From NCBI GenBank assembly GCA_001586195.1, contig CP014609.1, positions 3,194,501-3,258,500 on the forward strand: a stretch of 64,000 nt of DNA, given 5' to 3'. The notes under the pieces are model-generated. The model ran no database searches and was not told the DNA's origin. It worked only from the letters and a program-made list of their open reading frames with translations. A program made the position numbers and the translations under genes. Shown here piece after piece: positions 27,462 through 36,682 of the stretch. Numbering within the stretch: the first letter of the stretch is position 1; every line of letters begins with the position of its first letter. This DNA comes from Solibacillus silvestris (GTDB taxonomy: Bacteria > Bacillota > Bacilli > Bacillales_A > Planococcaceae).

Positions 27462-28643
27462 ATGAATAATACAAAAGTCAAACTATGGACAAACCAATAC
27501 TTAATAATTATTTTACTGTCTTTAATAATGTTCGTTTCTTTTTATATGATTACAGCAGGTTTTCCAATTTATGTAGCCACGATTAGTGAGAACCCTGCAA
27601 TTGCAGGAATTATGACGACAACTTTAATGACTGCATCCCTGATTACACGTTTCTTCGCTAGTATAATTATCCAAAAAATTAATATGAAATTGCTGCTGAT
27701 TATTTCTTTGCTTTATTTTATAGGAACAATCGCCCTCACTTTCGTCAATGATTCAATCGGATTTTTAATCGTCATTAGAGCTCTTCAAGGGATTGGATTT
27801 TGCATGCTTACAAATTTGGTGTTTACTATATCCAGTACTATTGTGCCAAAGTCCCGCTTAGGTGAAGGAATTGTTTTCTTTGCAATGTCTACCAGCCTTG
27901 GGACAACAATTGGGCCTCTTATTGCTATTTCCTATTTAGCAAATTTTTCATTCCAGTCTATGATGGTACTAACATTAGGTCTTATGGCATTTTCATTTGT
28001 GTGCAGTCTTTTTACAAAAAATACGAAAGTTGAAAAGGAACATCCAAAGGAGAGAAATAAAGAGCCGTTCTATAAATATATGTTCGATAAACGTGTTCTT
28101 CTTCCGTCTATTTTAGTAGCATTCAATTATATGACGATTGCAGGGATTGTGAACTTTATGGGGGCATTTGGTAAAGAAATTAATGTAGGGGCAAGCATAT
28201 CACAGTTTTTTATAGCTCAAGGTATTACAATGGTAATCTTCCGTTCTTTCTCCGGTAAGATTTTCGATAAGTTCGGGCATAGAATTCTCATTATTCCGGC
28301 TGCTGTTTCAGGTGCTGTCGGGTTGGTTGTATTAGGCTTTTCAACTAACATGATCATGGTTTTACTGTCAGGTGTACTGTTCGGAATTGCTTTTGCTATT
28401 CTTCATCCCATTATTCAAGCTTGGGCACTAACACTTGTTCCACCGGAGAAAAAGGCAACAGCCAATTCGATGCTTCTTATATTTATCGATTCCGGTTTAG
28501 CTATTGGTTCAGTAGGATTAGGTTTTATAGCAAGTATAGTTGGCTACGGTATGACCTTCAGTATTTCTGCGGTACTTATGATTCTTATTTTAATCATCTA
28601 TTTAATTGGAAGTAAGAAAATGACCGTATATAACGATAATTAA
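27462..28643 (+). CDS. MFS transporter
   Basis: Major facilitator carrier of 393 residues with 12 hydrophobic segments and a central basic loop (residues about 185-205, TKNTKVEKEHPKERNKE). Loop 2-3 shows IIQKINMKLLLIISLL, and the motif FDKFGHRILIIPAA in the second half fits the repeated MFS signature. It resembles the drug-efflux group such as B. subtilis YwoG, but this is only layout similarity. The ATG at 27462 has AAAGGTGG upstream; an earlier in-frame TTG overlaps that site. Terminator follows. Confidence 0.82.
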   Translation: MNNTKVKLWTNQYLIIILLSLIMFVSFYMITAGFPIYVATISENPAIAGIMTTTLMTASLITRFFASIIIQKINMKLLLIISLLYFIGTIALTFVNDSIGFLIVIRALQGIGFCMLTNLVFTISSTIVPKSRLGEGIVFFAMSTSLGTTIGPLIAISYLANFSFQSMMVLTLGLMAFSFVCSLFTKNTKVEKEHPKERNKEPFYKYMFDKRVLLPSILVAFNYMTIAGIVNFMGAFGKEINVGASISQFFIAQGITMVIFRSFSGKIFDKFGHRILIIPAAVSGAVGLVVLGFSTNMIMVLLSGVLFGIAFAILHPIIQAWALTLVPPEKKATANSMLLIFIDSGLAIGSVGLGFIASIVGYGMTFSISAVLMILILIIYLIGSKKMTVYNDN

Positions 28644-28647
28644 AGCA

Positions 28648-28682
28648 AAAAAAGGTGAAATCTTTTCGATTTCACCTTTTTA
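28648..28682. terminator. Bidirectional terminator
   Basis: AAAAGGTGAAATC pairs with GATTTCACCTTTT around a 5-base loop, with A and T runs outside. It lies between the convergent MFS and SLC13 genes. Confidence 0.9.
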
Positions 28683-28684
28683 AA

Positions 28685-30346
28685 TTACTTATTCATTACT
28701 TTAAACATTTCCGGTACTGAATTCAGATCAATATCCCACATAATTGGAAGAAGGAAATAAATGGACAGTGTGATGAATACTACACCGAATACATTCAATG
28801 CAAATCCTGCCTTCATCATGTCAGTTATTTTAATATAACCTGATCCGAAAACTGCCGCATTTGGCGGTGTGGCCACTGGTAGCATGAATGCGCATGATGC
28901 AGCTACACCAGCAGCAATCATTAAAGCATATGGATGAACACCTAATGCAACAGCAAGAGATGCCATAATTGGATACATCATAGAAGCAGTTGCAGTGTTT
29001 GAAGTAATTTCCGTTAAAGCAAGTACAAGTGCTGCAACAAGGAAAATCAGGACGATAACACTTACGCCTTCAAGTCCCATAAGTTGTGCTCCTATCCATT
29101 CTGACAAGCCAGTACTTACGAAACCGGAAGCAATTGCAAGGCCACCCCCGAATAGAAGCAGAATGCCCCATGGCAATTTTACTGCTGTTTGCCAATCCAT
29201 TAAGCGGTCGCCTTTACGGTTTACTGAAGGTATCGCAAATAACACAATCGCAAAAATAACAGCAATCATTCCATCTGTTAAACCGTCGACAAATTTGCTC
29301 AGTAAAAATGTACGCGTAATCCAAGAAAATGCCGCTAATGCAAAGACAACAAATACAAGCTTTTCTTCAATTGATGCAGCTCCAAGATCTTTTTTCTGTT
29401 TATCAATAACAGCACGTCCACCAGGCATTGTTTTTAATTTTGATGGGAACGCAATTTTAACAAGGTAAATCCATGTCACAAAAATAAAAATCCATGCAAA
29501 TGGTACACCAAACAGCATCCATCCAGCAAATGATAGTTCAATGCCATACATTTTATTAATCGCTCCAGCAAGCAATGTATTTGGCGGTGTACCGATTAAT
29601 GTGGCGATTCCACCAAGTGAGGCAGAATATGCAATTCCGAGCATCAATGCTTTACCAAATGCAAAACGCTGTGGAGATGTATCAATCGACGGGTCATTTT
29701 TTAATCCGTCTGCAACTTGGTTGATGATGGCAAGTCCAATTGGAATCATCATCATCGCTGTAGCGGTATTAGAAATCCACATCGATAAAAATCCTGTTGC
29801 AATCATAAATCCTAGAACAATTCGGTCCATATTTGTACCGACCATCGAAATAATTGAAATTGCTATACGTCTATGTAAGTTCCATTTCTCCATTGCAAGA
29901 GCGATGATAAATCCACCCATGAACAGGAAAATCGTTTCATCCCCATAAGAAGATGCTGTCACCTTCATATCCAAGCTATTCGTTAATGGAAACAATACGA
30001 GCGGCAATAACGATGTTGCCGGAATCGGAATCGCTTCCGTAATCCACCATGTCGCAATCCAAATAGTACTTGCCAATACTCCCCTTGCTTCTGTTGAGAG
30101 ACCTTCTGGCTGGAAGAACAATAATGTTAAAACAAAAAGCAGTGGACCTAAAAATAGACCAATCATCTGCGCTGTTGTATAACTGCGAGGCGTATATCCA
30201 CCACCATTACCTGAGTTTTCGTTACCAGACTTTCCGGTAACACCCTTTGATACGACCTTTGAAGAATTTGGTTTTATGAAAAAAGTAAACATGTCTTTTA
30301 CTTGATCATGCATTTCCCATAACCGGTTCCAAGTTGTTGAAAACAA
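28685..30346 (-). CDS. SLC13/DASS family sodium:dicarboxylate symporter
   Basis: Membrane transporter of 553 residues. A hydrophilic N-terminal stretch of about 55 residues with a Ser/Gly/Asn-rich part (KSGNENSGNGGG) precedes the transport domain. Two SNT-type motifs that bind sodium and carboxylate are visible: WISNTATAMMMIP and TEITSNTATASMMYP, plus GGIATLIGTPPN and LPVATPPNAAVFGSGY. It should import succinate, malate or fumarate with sodium. Start is a TTG at 30346 with GGGGGT upstream. The long N-terminal extension is unusual for the family. Confidence 0.9.
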   Translation of the reverse strand: MFSTTWNRLWEMHDQVKDMFTFFIKPNSSKVVSKGVTGKSGNENSGNGGGYTPRSYTTAQMIGLFLGPLLFVLTLLFFQPEGLSTEARGVLASTIWIATWWITEAIPIPATSLLPLVLFPLTNSLDMKVTASSYGDETIFLFMGGFIIALAMEKWNLHRRIAISIISMVGTNMDRIVLGFMIATGFLSMWISNTATAMMMIPIGLAIINQVADGLKNDPSIDTSPQRFAFGKALMLGIAYSASLGGIATLIGTPPNTLLAGAINKMYGIELSFAGWMLFGVPFAWIFIFVTWIYLVKIAFPSKLKTMPGGRAVIDKQKKDLGAASIEEKLVFVVFALAAFSWITRTFLLSKFVDGLTDGMIAVIFAIVLFAIPSVNRKGDRLMDWQTAVKLPWGILLLFGGGLAIASGFVSTGLSEWIGAQLMGLEGVSVIVLIFLVAALVLALTEITSNTATASMMYPIMASLAVALGVHPYALMIAAGVAASCAFMLPVATPPNAAVFGSGYIKITDMMKAGFALNVFGVVFITLSIYFLLPIMWDIDLNSVPEMFKVMNK

Positions 30347-30814
30347 TTCCTTACCCCCTAAAATTTGATTATAAATAGCTATACACCAATTTTTGATGCT
30401 ATATTGTTATTACCTTTTACATTTTTACTTAGGTTAAGAAAAAAAGCAATAGTATTTAAAATATTTCGATTTAAGTATACAAATGAATATTAAGAGGAAA
30501 ATATACAAAAAATCCCACTATTTAATCGATGTAAATAGTATTTTTATACATAAAGTATTGTTATATAACACTTTAATATTATATTAAAAAAGTAAATATT
30601 TATAGCAAAACAAATAAATTTACTTTCTATAAGAAAATATTTATTTCTTTCAAAATTAGAAATTCGCATGAAATGCATAAAAAAGAACGGACTCCCTTAA
30701 TAGGAAATCAGTTCTTTTTTCCAGAAATTAACGTGCATTCGCTCTTTTAACAGGTTTTAAATAAGCAACCGGAGATAAGTTTGTATCCACTTTATAGCTG
30801 CTTACAAAAACGGT
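30347..30814. other. AT-rich intergenic region
   Basis: Very AT-rich stretch upstream of the SLC13 gene; no gene with a ribosome binding site is visible. A terminator-like inverted repeat lies at 30680-30722 (AAAGAACGGA with TCAGTTCTTT, then a T run). Between it and the dus terminator a 35-codon minus-strand reading frame (30835-30728) exists without a ribosome binding site. Confidence 0.5.
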
Positions 30815-30856
30815 GAAAAATAGGCTTGATTCCATTTACCGGAATCAAGCCTATTA
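30815..30856 (-). terminator. Terminator of the dus gene
   Basis: Perfect 15-bp stem AATAGGCTTGATTCC / GGAATCAAGCCTATT (30819-30833 with 30841-30855), 7-base loop, and a minus-strand T run. It directly follows the dus stop codon. Confidence 0.92.
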
Positions 30857-31825
30857 TTATTCTTCTTTATTCAACTCAAAGCTATTAAGCAATGAACGTA
30901 CTTCATCCGTAGATTTTGTATTCATCAACTGGTTTCTCAGTTCACCGGCACCTCGGAAGCCTTTTACATAAATTTTGAAAAAGCGGTGAAGACCTGACAT
31001 TGAACGTGGCAGTTCTTCCGCATACTTATCCTGCAGATCAAGCTGCAGTTTTAGAAGGTCAAGGTACTCTTCTGGACTGTGCTCCTTTGGAACCTTTTCA
31101 AAAGCAAACGGATTTTTAAAAATACCGCGTCCTATCATTACCCCGTCAATTCCGTACTTTTCTGCAAGTTCTAAACCAACTTGACGGTCCGGAATATCGC
31201 CGTTAATTGTTAACAGTGTATTTGGCGCAATTTCATCTCGCAACGCTTTAATTTCCGGAATAAGCTCCCAATGTGCATCAACAGCACTCATTTCTTTTCG
31301 TGTACGTAAATGAATAGAAAGATTTGCAATATCCTGTTTTAAAACATGTGTGAGCCACTCTTTCCACTCATCTATTTCTTTATAACCTAGTCGTGTTTTC
31401 ACGCTAACCGGCAGACCACCTGCTTTAGCAGCTTCGATTAGCTCTGCTGCCACATCGGGACGTAAAATCAGACCGCTGCCTTTCCCTCTGCCTGCAACAT
31501 TCGGTACTGGGCATCCCATATTAATATCAATTCCCTTGAAGCCCAATTCTGCCATACCAATGCTCATCTTGCGGAAATTGTCGGGATTGTCTCCCCATAT
31601 ATGTGCAACAATCGGCTGTTCGTCTTCTGTAAATGTTAAGCGACCACGGACACTTTTAATTCCATCAGGGTGACAGTAACTTTCTGAATTAGTAAACTCG
31701 GTAAAAAATACATCTGGTCTTCCTGCTTCAGCCACTACATGCCGAAAAACTAAATCTGTCACATCTTCCATCGGCGCGAGTACAAAAAATGGTTTCGGTA
31801 GCTCCTGCCAAAAATTCTCTTTCAT
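30857..31825 (-). CDS. dus: tRNA-dihydrouridine synthase
   Basis: FMN-dependent enzyme of 322 residues that reduces uridine to dihydrouridine in tRNA. The N-terminal [15 protein letters not shown] flavin motif, the catalytic cysteine motif [10 protein letters not shown] (about residue 100), [18 protein letters not shown] and the phosphate-binding [13 protein letters not shown] are all present in the usual order. The pattern is closest to the DusC-like branch. No ribosome binding site is very strong (about AGAGGAATTG upstream). Monocistronic with a strong terminator. Confidence 0.93.
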   Translation of the reverse strand: MKENFWQELPKPFFVLAPMEDVTDLVFRHVVAEAGRPDVFFTEFTNSESYCHPDGIKSVRGRLTFTEDEQPIVAHIWGDNPDNFRKMSIGMAELGFKGIDINMGCPVPNVAGRGKGSGLILRPDVAAELIEAAKAGGLPVSVKTRLGYKEIDEWKEWLTHVLKQDIANLSIHLRTRKEMSAVDAHWELIPEIKALRDEIAPNTLLTINGDIPDRQVGLELAEKYGIDGVMIGRGIFKNPFAFEKVPKEHSPEEYLDLLKLQLDLQDKYAEELPRSMSGLHRFFKIYVKGFRGAGELRNQLMNTKSTDEVRSLLNSFELNKEE

Positions 31826-31970
31826 ATGTTAAGTTCAATTCCTCTCATTACAAACAATCATCTCTTACTTTTAAATTTCCTCTAACAATATTAGCGTAAA
31901 TAGTGCAGAAAAGTAAAAGCAGATGATTTAAAAAGCTGTCTTTTAATAAATAGATTGATTTTTTGCTTCA

Positions 31971-32747
31971 TTAACCAATTAGCAGCTTCTGTTTTATTTT
32001 TTTAAGTGTTCCTAAAATACTCATCGCTGCTAAATAACTCGTTTTAGGATTTGCAGGTAGCGGATTATTCTTAATTGTAAATGTTGCTTCCCCAAAATCC
32101 CCTGTCATTTCAATTTGGTGAATGTTTTTATCAATTTTCGGGTCTGCCACTAAAGTTACACTCGTTTCGTCAAATCCAATTCCAGCCAGCGCAAGCACAA
32201 TCGATACATTCATATTTTTAGGGTAACGTCGGATCGCTTCCGTCGCACTCCCTTCAAATATCACTTTCTCTTTCTCGATTGTTTCCTCAATTAAAGAGCT
32301 TGCCGGTTTACGCGTTGTCAGTGAAACGGATGTAACTGTACCAAGCACATGGGCGTTTTGCAGTAAATCCAATCCTCCAATTGCACCTGATGGCAAGTAA
32401 AGTCTTCGGTTGAATTCATTCGCTAAGGTGTTCAGCTCTGCCAACAGTTCCTCATCCACTAATGCACCAATACTAATTAAGACAACATCCTTTTTCCTGA
32501 TTGCCGCCGGAAGTAATGTATGAACTGCTTCAATATTTGCAGCCTCCACAACAATATCAATTTCTGAATCTAAAAATGCATCTATTTCCGTGTACAGCTT
32601 TACTCCATAATTGGATTCAAGTAAATGATGCTTTTCCCTGTCCCTCACAAAAACACTTGTAATACGCAAGTTTTCTTGCCTCTTTTCATTTATTTCTTCC
32701 AACAGGAAATGAGCAATTGCACCCGCGCCGATTAAACCAATCTTCAT
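31971..32747 (-). CDS. nadX: Aspartate dehydrogenase-like protein
   Basis: NAD(P)-dependent enzyme of 258 residues. The Rossmann motif GLIGAGAIAHFL is at the start, VVEAANIEAV and SIGALVDEEL follow, and the C-terminal domain has LPSGAIGGLDLL, KNMNVSIVLALAG and NPKTSYLAAMSI, all typical of L-aspartate dehydrogenase. The enzyme makes iminoaspartate from aspartate and can feed NAD synthesis. No nadA or nadC is next to it, so a role in aspartate catabolism is also possible. AAAGGAGG precedes the ATG. Confidence 0.85.
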   Translation of the reverse strand: MKIGLIGAGAIAHFLLEEINEKRQENLRITSVFVRDREKHHLLESNYGVKLYTEIDAFLDSEIDIVVEAANIEAVHTLLPAAIRKKDVVLISIGALVDEELLAELNTLANEFNRRLYLPSGAIGGLDLLQNAHVLGTVTSVSLTTRKPASSLIEETIEKEKVIFEGSATEAIRRYPKNMNVSIVLALAGIGFDETSVTLVADPKIDKNIHQIEMTGDFGEATFTIKNNPLPANPKTSYLAAMSILGTLKKIKQKLLIG

Positions 32748-32912
32748 TGTATACCTCCTTTAAATCATCTTCTATTTTCAATTGTACTCTTCTACAACCA
32801 TATCATAATATCAGCAATGCATTCTCCCATCCTTTAACAGAGGGTTTACTTCAAATATATAGATGAATTCGTTAGTATGAATATAAGGCAAGAAATTAGA
32901 GGAGGCATTCGT

Positions 32913-33353
32913 ATGGAACTAACAGTTTATTTAGCAGGACAGATACATGATAATTGGCGTGAAGAAATCGCACAAAAGGCGAAGGTAAAAAATCTTCCGC
33001 TACACTTTGTAGCACCACAGACAGACCACGACCGTTCAGATAATATTGGCGAGGAGATTTTAGGCATACAGCCTTCTGCATATTATAAGGACAATGCTGC
33101 TTCTGATATTAATAATTTCCGGACACAGGTGTTAATGCAAAAAGCGGATGTCGTCATTGCATTATTCGGTGAAAAGTATAAACAATGGAATACCGCAATG
33201 GATGTAAGTACAGCGATTGCATTGAATAAACCGACAATCATCATCCGTCCCGAGTCATTAATTCACCCTTTAAAAGAGTTATCCAACAAAGCAAATGTGA
33301 CAGTGGAAACTGTTGATCAGGCAATTGAAGTAATCCGTTATATCTTTGATTAA
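32913..33353 (+). CDS. ytoQ: YtoQ family protein
   Basis: Cytoplasmic protein of 146 residues resembling B. subtilis YtoQ in length and sequence layout: VYLAGQIHDNWREEI at the start, FVAPQTDHDRSDNIGE, and ADVVIALFGEKYKQWNTAMDV. The pattern recalls nucleoside 2-deoxyribosyltransferase-like folds, but no activity is established. AGAGGAGG lies 8 bases before the ATG at 32913, which sets the start. Single gene with its own terminator. Confidence 0.88.
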   Translation: MELTVYLAGQIHDNWREEIAQKAKVKNLPLHFVAPQTDHDRSDNIGEEILGIQPSAYYKDNAASDINNFRTQVLMQKADVVIALFGEKYKQWNTAMDVSTAIALNKPTIIIRPESLIHPLKELSNKANVTVETVDQAIEVIRYIFD

Positions 33354-33369
33354 AGTACCAGTTAAAACT

Positions 33370-33407
33370 AAAAAAGAACGAACTCCCTTTGGAATTCGTT
33401 CTTTTTT
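33370..33407 (+). terminator. Terminator after ytoQ
   Basis: AAAGAACGAA pairs with TTCGTTCTTT across a 12-base loop and is followed by a T run. The A run on the other side makes it usable for the convergent gene as well. Confidence 0.88.
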
Positions 33408-33423
33408 ACAAGTATCTATATAA

Positions 33424-34278
33424 TTAAATACGCTTCAAGGCACCATTAGGCTGTGGTAATTCTTGCGCTGTTATTTCATTCATTTTACAGAAATGTGTAA
33501 AGAATTGTTGAGCCAGCTCTTTTTCCTGAGGGTCTGTTTTCAAGGAAACAATATCACGTAAAATTTGAGCCATCCATACATTATCAAAATAACGATGCTT
33601 ACCTGTATTCCACGTCATTTTATGAGTGAACTTCTCGTTTACATAATAGTTCCAGAACAGCATTTGCTCAGCTTCCTGTTCTGTCAGTTGAATTCTGTAC
33701 TTTGAATGTGCCGGAATATATCCATCTTCACTCAATTTCCCGATAAAATTCTCTTCTACCATATACACACCTAAAATGCGTCGTTCCTTTTCAGGCGAAT
33801 TTTCATCCACTGCCGTTAACAACACAGCACTGTTCAGGTGCAGACGAATTGGTTTTACAGGCTTCCCTTTATTTACACCGCTCTTCGTTAATCCCGAAAA
33901 AACCTTCCAATCTGAAAAAGCTGTTTGCTGTTCTTCAGTGTCACACCAGAAAACCAATTGTGATTCTGGATGAAGTTTAAAGTTTTTCATATGTTTTTCA
34001 TGAATTAATCGTTGTTCCTGGTTTTTACGCTGGAGTTTTAATTTCTCTTCTTTTTGCCATTCTTCTTCTCTTCGCTCAAGTTCTTTTTTCTGAATGATTT
34101 TTTCTAGCGTTTGCACATCATCTTTATCGTGAAGTACTAAATGCTTTCCAAATACATCAGGGAAAACAAACTTTTTACTTTCCGATGCGAAATGTATTTC
34201 AATGCTTGATTCATTCTGTTTAACGATACTACCCATTCCGAAATGCTTATGTGTAACTTTTTTATTGATTAGATTCAT
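33424..34278 (-). CDS. Hypothetical protein with N-terminal beta module and coiled coil
   Basis: Cytoplasmic protein of 284 residues. Residues 1-50 (KVTHKHFGMGSIVKQ, IEIHFASESKKFVFPDVF) resemble the small tudor/SH3-like beta module found at the ends of UvrD-type helicases and CarD-like proteins. Residues 60-100 are strongly charged (KKELERREEEWQKEEKLKLQRK) and should form a coiled coil. The rest has VFWCDTEEQQTAF, LGVYMVEE and a His/Trp-rich region, and is not recognised. Ribosome binding site AAGGAGG is upstream. Function unknown; nucleic-acid association is only a suggestion. Confidence 0.7.
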   Translation of the reverse strand: MNLINKKVTHKHFGMGSIVKQNESSIEIHFASESKKFVFPDVFGKHLVLHDKDDVQTLEKIIQKKELERREEEWQKEEKLKLQRKNQEQRLIHEKHMKNFKLHPESQLVFWCDTEEQQTAFSDWKVFSGLTKSGVNKGKPVKPIRLHLNSAVLLTAVDENSPEKERRILGVYMVEENFIGKLSEDGYIPAHSKYRIQLTEQEAEQMLFWNYYVNEKFTHKMTWNTGKHRYFDNVWMAQILRDIVSLKTDPQEKELAQQFFTHFCKMNEITAQELPQPNGALKRI

Positions 34279-34511
34279 TATTTAAATCCTCCTTGTAAAA
34301 TAAAAACACAGTTACGTTCAATCGTCAGCCAATAATTAACTCTAGTTTAGAGCTTAGACAACTGTTAAAATTTTTGCTCTCGTGAATAAAAAAAGTACAT
34401 AAATACGTATCCTTAATAATGAATTCAAAAAGAACAAAGAATACATAATACGCACCGAAAACAATTGTAAGACTATTATAACATTTTTTTATAGAAATTA
34501 CAAAAATTTTA

Positions 34512-34541
34512 TTGACATATTATTTTACGTTAGGTTAAAAT
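34512..34541 (+). promoter_or_regulatory. Sigma-A-type promoter of the candidate small RNA
   Basis: TTGACA (34512-34517) and TAAAAT (34536-34541) are separated by 18 bases. The -35 is a perfect consensus and the -10 matches five of six positions. Confidence 0.65.
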
Positions 34542-34547
34542 GAAATT

Positions 34548-34640
34548 TTGCTCTAAGTCAACTAAAATATTTATCCCTTAAAATTATAGTAGGCATCTGG
34601 TTCGGACGTGTAAAAACGCGTTTTTTCCGGATGCTTTTTT
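34548..34640 (+). ncRNA. Candidate small RNA or leader RNA
   Basis: A transcript from the promoter at 34512-34541 would be about 93 bases long and end in a terminator. The terminator is compound: outer stem GCATCTGG / CCGGATGC (34593-34600 with 34627-34634) and inner stem ACGTGT / ACGCGT around AAAA, followed by six T. There is no start codon with a ribosome binding site in it. The next gene starts 200 bases further on, so it may be an independent small RNA or an attenuated leader. No known RNA family is recognised. Confidence 0.5.
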
Positions 34641-34842
34641 ATTTATTAAATAGATGAATACAGCATTTACTTAACGCTACCTTTCAAAAATTCACATATT
34701 ACGAAGCACTTTAAAACCTGTCCTTACATATGTTGCGTATATACAAACATACAAAGTGCTACCTTGTTTTAGTTCAAGCCTACATTTGCATATAAGTAAG
34801 TAATTGGCTGGACGATGATCATGAAACTTAAGGAGTGGGTGA

Positions 34843-36285
34843 ATGGGTGCAATTAATGGTGAAAATTATATTAACCGATTAAATGCGTTAAATAATGAAA
34901 TATGGTTGGACGGTGAAAAGTTGGAAGGGTTGATATCTGAACACCCTGTTTTTAAAGGACTTATTCAGACGAAAGCTTCCCTTTATGATTTACAGCACAA
35001 TCCTAAAATAAAAGATGAAATGACCTTCGTATCCCCCCTTACCGGAGAACGTGTCGGCCTTTCTTATTTGATGCCCAAAACGAAAGAGGATTTAATAAAA
35101 AGGCGAAAAATGATGGAACATTGGGCTAGACATACACATGGCATTTTAGGAAGAAGTCCCGATTACTTGAACTCTGTTTTAATGGGCTTCACCTCCTCTG
35201 CTGCAATGCTTGAAGGCCAGGAAAAATGCTACCCGGAAAACCTTCTGGCATTTTTTGAAATAGTAAGGGAAAATGATTTATCGCTTACCCATACGTTTAT
35301 TACCCCTCAAGTAAATCGTTCTCAAAGTTATATTGAAAACACGAACGAACCTATTTCGGCAAGGGTTATCGCCGAGACTGAAGAAGGCATCATCATAAAA
35401 GGCGCACGTCTTTTAGCAACACAAGGCGGATTAACAGATGAAGTATTTGTATTTAATGTTGGTAAGCTTGTATTTGGTGAAGATGAAACTTTTTCCTTTG
35501 CCGTCCCATCGAATACAGAAGGTTTAAAATTTATTTGCAGAGATTCTTTTATAGGCGGGGTGTCTGCATTTGATCATCCTTTAAGCTCAAAATACGAAGA
35601 AATGGATTCCATTGTGGTATTTGACAATGTATTAGTACCATGGGAACGTGTCTTTTTTTACAACAATGTCGAGGTTGCCGAAAAATTTCTTATGCAAAGT
35701 GGTTTTCATCATTTTGCCAAGTCTCAAGTTTTAATTAGGCAGATTGTAAAAACAGAATTTATTTTAGGAATTGCCGAACTCCTCATCAATACGATTAAAG
35801 TTTATGAATATCAGCATATCCATGAAAAAATGTCGGAAATTATTGTTGGATTGGAAACGATGAAAGCACTATTGGAGAAATCGGAGAATGATGCAGCACT
35901 AGATGAATACGGCTATTTACGACCTGCAATTTTACCATTGAAAGTTGCCGGTTATACGTTTTCGAAAATTTATGCCCGCCTCACCGAAATCATTCAGCTC
36001 ATTGGTGCCAGCGGAATTATTACACTCCCAACTGAAAAGGCATTTCACTCTGCTATAAGAAGCGATTTAGATCAATATCTTCAAGCCGCAACTAAACCTG
36101 CTGAAGAACGGGTAAAAATATTCCGGTTAGCTTGGGATTTAACGATGAGTTCATTTGGAACTAGGCAAACACAATACGAGCGTTTCTTCTTTGGCGATCC
36201 CGTCCGGTTAGCGAGCGAATTATATTTCAATTATCCTAAAAAAGAATATGTAGAGGCTGTATGTACATTTATAAACCTAAAATAA
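34843..36285 (+). CDS. 4-hydroxyphenylacetate 3-monooxygenase family protein (HpaB type)
   Basis: FAD-dependent two-component aromatic hydroxylase, large subunit, 480 residues, which is the HpaB family length. Typical segments are MTFVSPLTGERVGLSYLMPKT near the N-terminus, WARHTHGILGRSPDYLN, THTFITPQVNRSQ, KGARLLATQGGLTDEVFVF, FDNVLVPWERVFFY and FFFGDPVRL. It would hydroxylate a phenolic ring using reduced flavin supplied by a partner reductase; no HpaC-like reductase lies next to it. TTAAGGAGTGGG precedes the ATG. B. subtilis YoaI is a probable relative. Confidence 0.88.
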   Translation: MGAINGENYINRLNALNNEIWLDGEKLEGLISEHPVFKGLIQTKASLYDLQHNPKIKDEMTFVSPLTGERVGLSYLMPKTKEDLIKRRKMMEHWARHTHGILGRSPDYLNSVLMGFTSSAAMLEGQEKCYPENLLAFFEIVRENDLSLTHTFITPQVNRSQSYIENTNEPISARVIAETEEGIIIKGARLLATQGGLTDEVFVFNVGKLVFGEDETFSFAVPSNTEGLKFICRDSFIGGVSAFDHPLSSKYEEMDSIVVFDNVLVPWERVFFYNNVEVAEKFLMQSGFHHFAKSQVLIRQIVKTEFILGIAELLINTIKVYEYQHIHEKMSEIIVGLETMKALLEKSENDAALDEYGYLRPAILPLKVAGYTFSKIYARLTEIIQLIGASGIITLPTEKAFHSAIRSDLDQYLQAATKPAEERVKIFRLAWDLTMSSFGTRQTQYERFFFGDPVRLASELYFNYPKKEYVEAVCTFINLK

Positions 36286-36400
36286 TTAGATAGATGATGA
36301 TCCTGGTAGGTACATTCATCACTCCTTCTTCAGTCATTAACTAAAACGGGTTTATTGCATAAACTAAATAAGAATGATTATAAAAAGGATGATGAATAAA

Positions 36401-36601
36401 ATGAAGTTGCGGAAATGTTGCGGAAATACCCATCCAAACGACAAACATGCAGATTACATTGAAAATGATGAAAGCAGTGACATGAATCGCTGGGAAAACG
36501 ATGGAGGTAGCACTGCGGGTACTTTAAACCTCGTAACCTGTACGAAAAATTTCATATTCGCTAAAATATCACTTTTTATTAAAAGTGATATTTTAGCGTA
36601 G
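36401..36601 (+). CDS. Hypothetical small protein ending in a hairpin
   Basis: Reading frame of 66 codons from the ATG at 36401, with AAAAGGATGATG upstream. The first half is polar with a Cys-Cys pair (KLRKCCGNTHPNDKHADY, then SSDMNRWENDGG). The last 13 residues (AKISLFIKSDILA) are encoded entirely by an 18-bp inverted repeat, so the natural end of the protein may be earlier and the 3' part is a terminator-like element. Not recognised. It follows the HpaB-type gene after about 115 bases. Confidence 0.4.
   Translation: MKLRKCCGNTHPNDKHADYIENDESSDMNRWENDGGSTAGTLNLVTCTKNFIFAKISLFIKSDILA
36559..36598. repeat. Perfect 18-bp inverted repeat (hairpin)
   Basis: Left arm 36559-36576 and right arm 36581-36598 are exact reverse complements (CGCTAAAATATCACTTTT on the left), with a 4-base loop TATT. 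It lies between convergent genes and could be a terminator, although a clear T run is missing. Confidence 0.8.
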
Positions 36602-36682
36602 TACAAACCCATTTACAGTTGTGATCCAAAAATTCAATTACAGTCCGCCCTTTTGGTCAATATTTGATTAATACCCCTCTAC

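Larger units (their letters stand above)
34279..34842. other. Long intergenic region
   Basis: Gap of 564 bases. Bases 34279-34500 are AT-rich without visible signals beyond a presumed promoter for the minus-strand gene. Bases 34512-34640 hold a promoter and a terminated structured RNA (listed separately). Bases 34641-34842 hold the presumed promoter region of the HpaB-type gene. No coding region with a ribosome binding site is visible. Confidence 0.6.

Noticed and set aside
28995-29468. Long antisense reading frame of 157 codons
   Set aside because: It lies opposite the SLC13 carrier gene, has no ribosome binding site and no family-like motif; it is a shadow of the membrane protein's codon pattern.
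29541-29948. Antisense frame of 135 codons
   Set aside because: It mirrors hydrophobic codons of the SLC13 gene and has no ribosome binding site.
36281-36400. HpaC-type flavin reductase partner next to the HpaB-type gene
   Set aside because: No frame of the right size or motif lies on either side.
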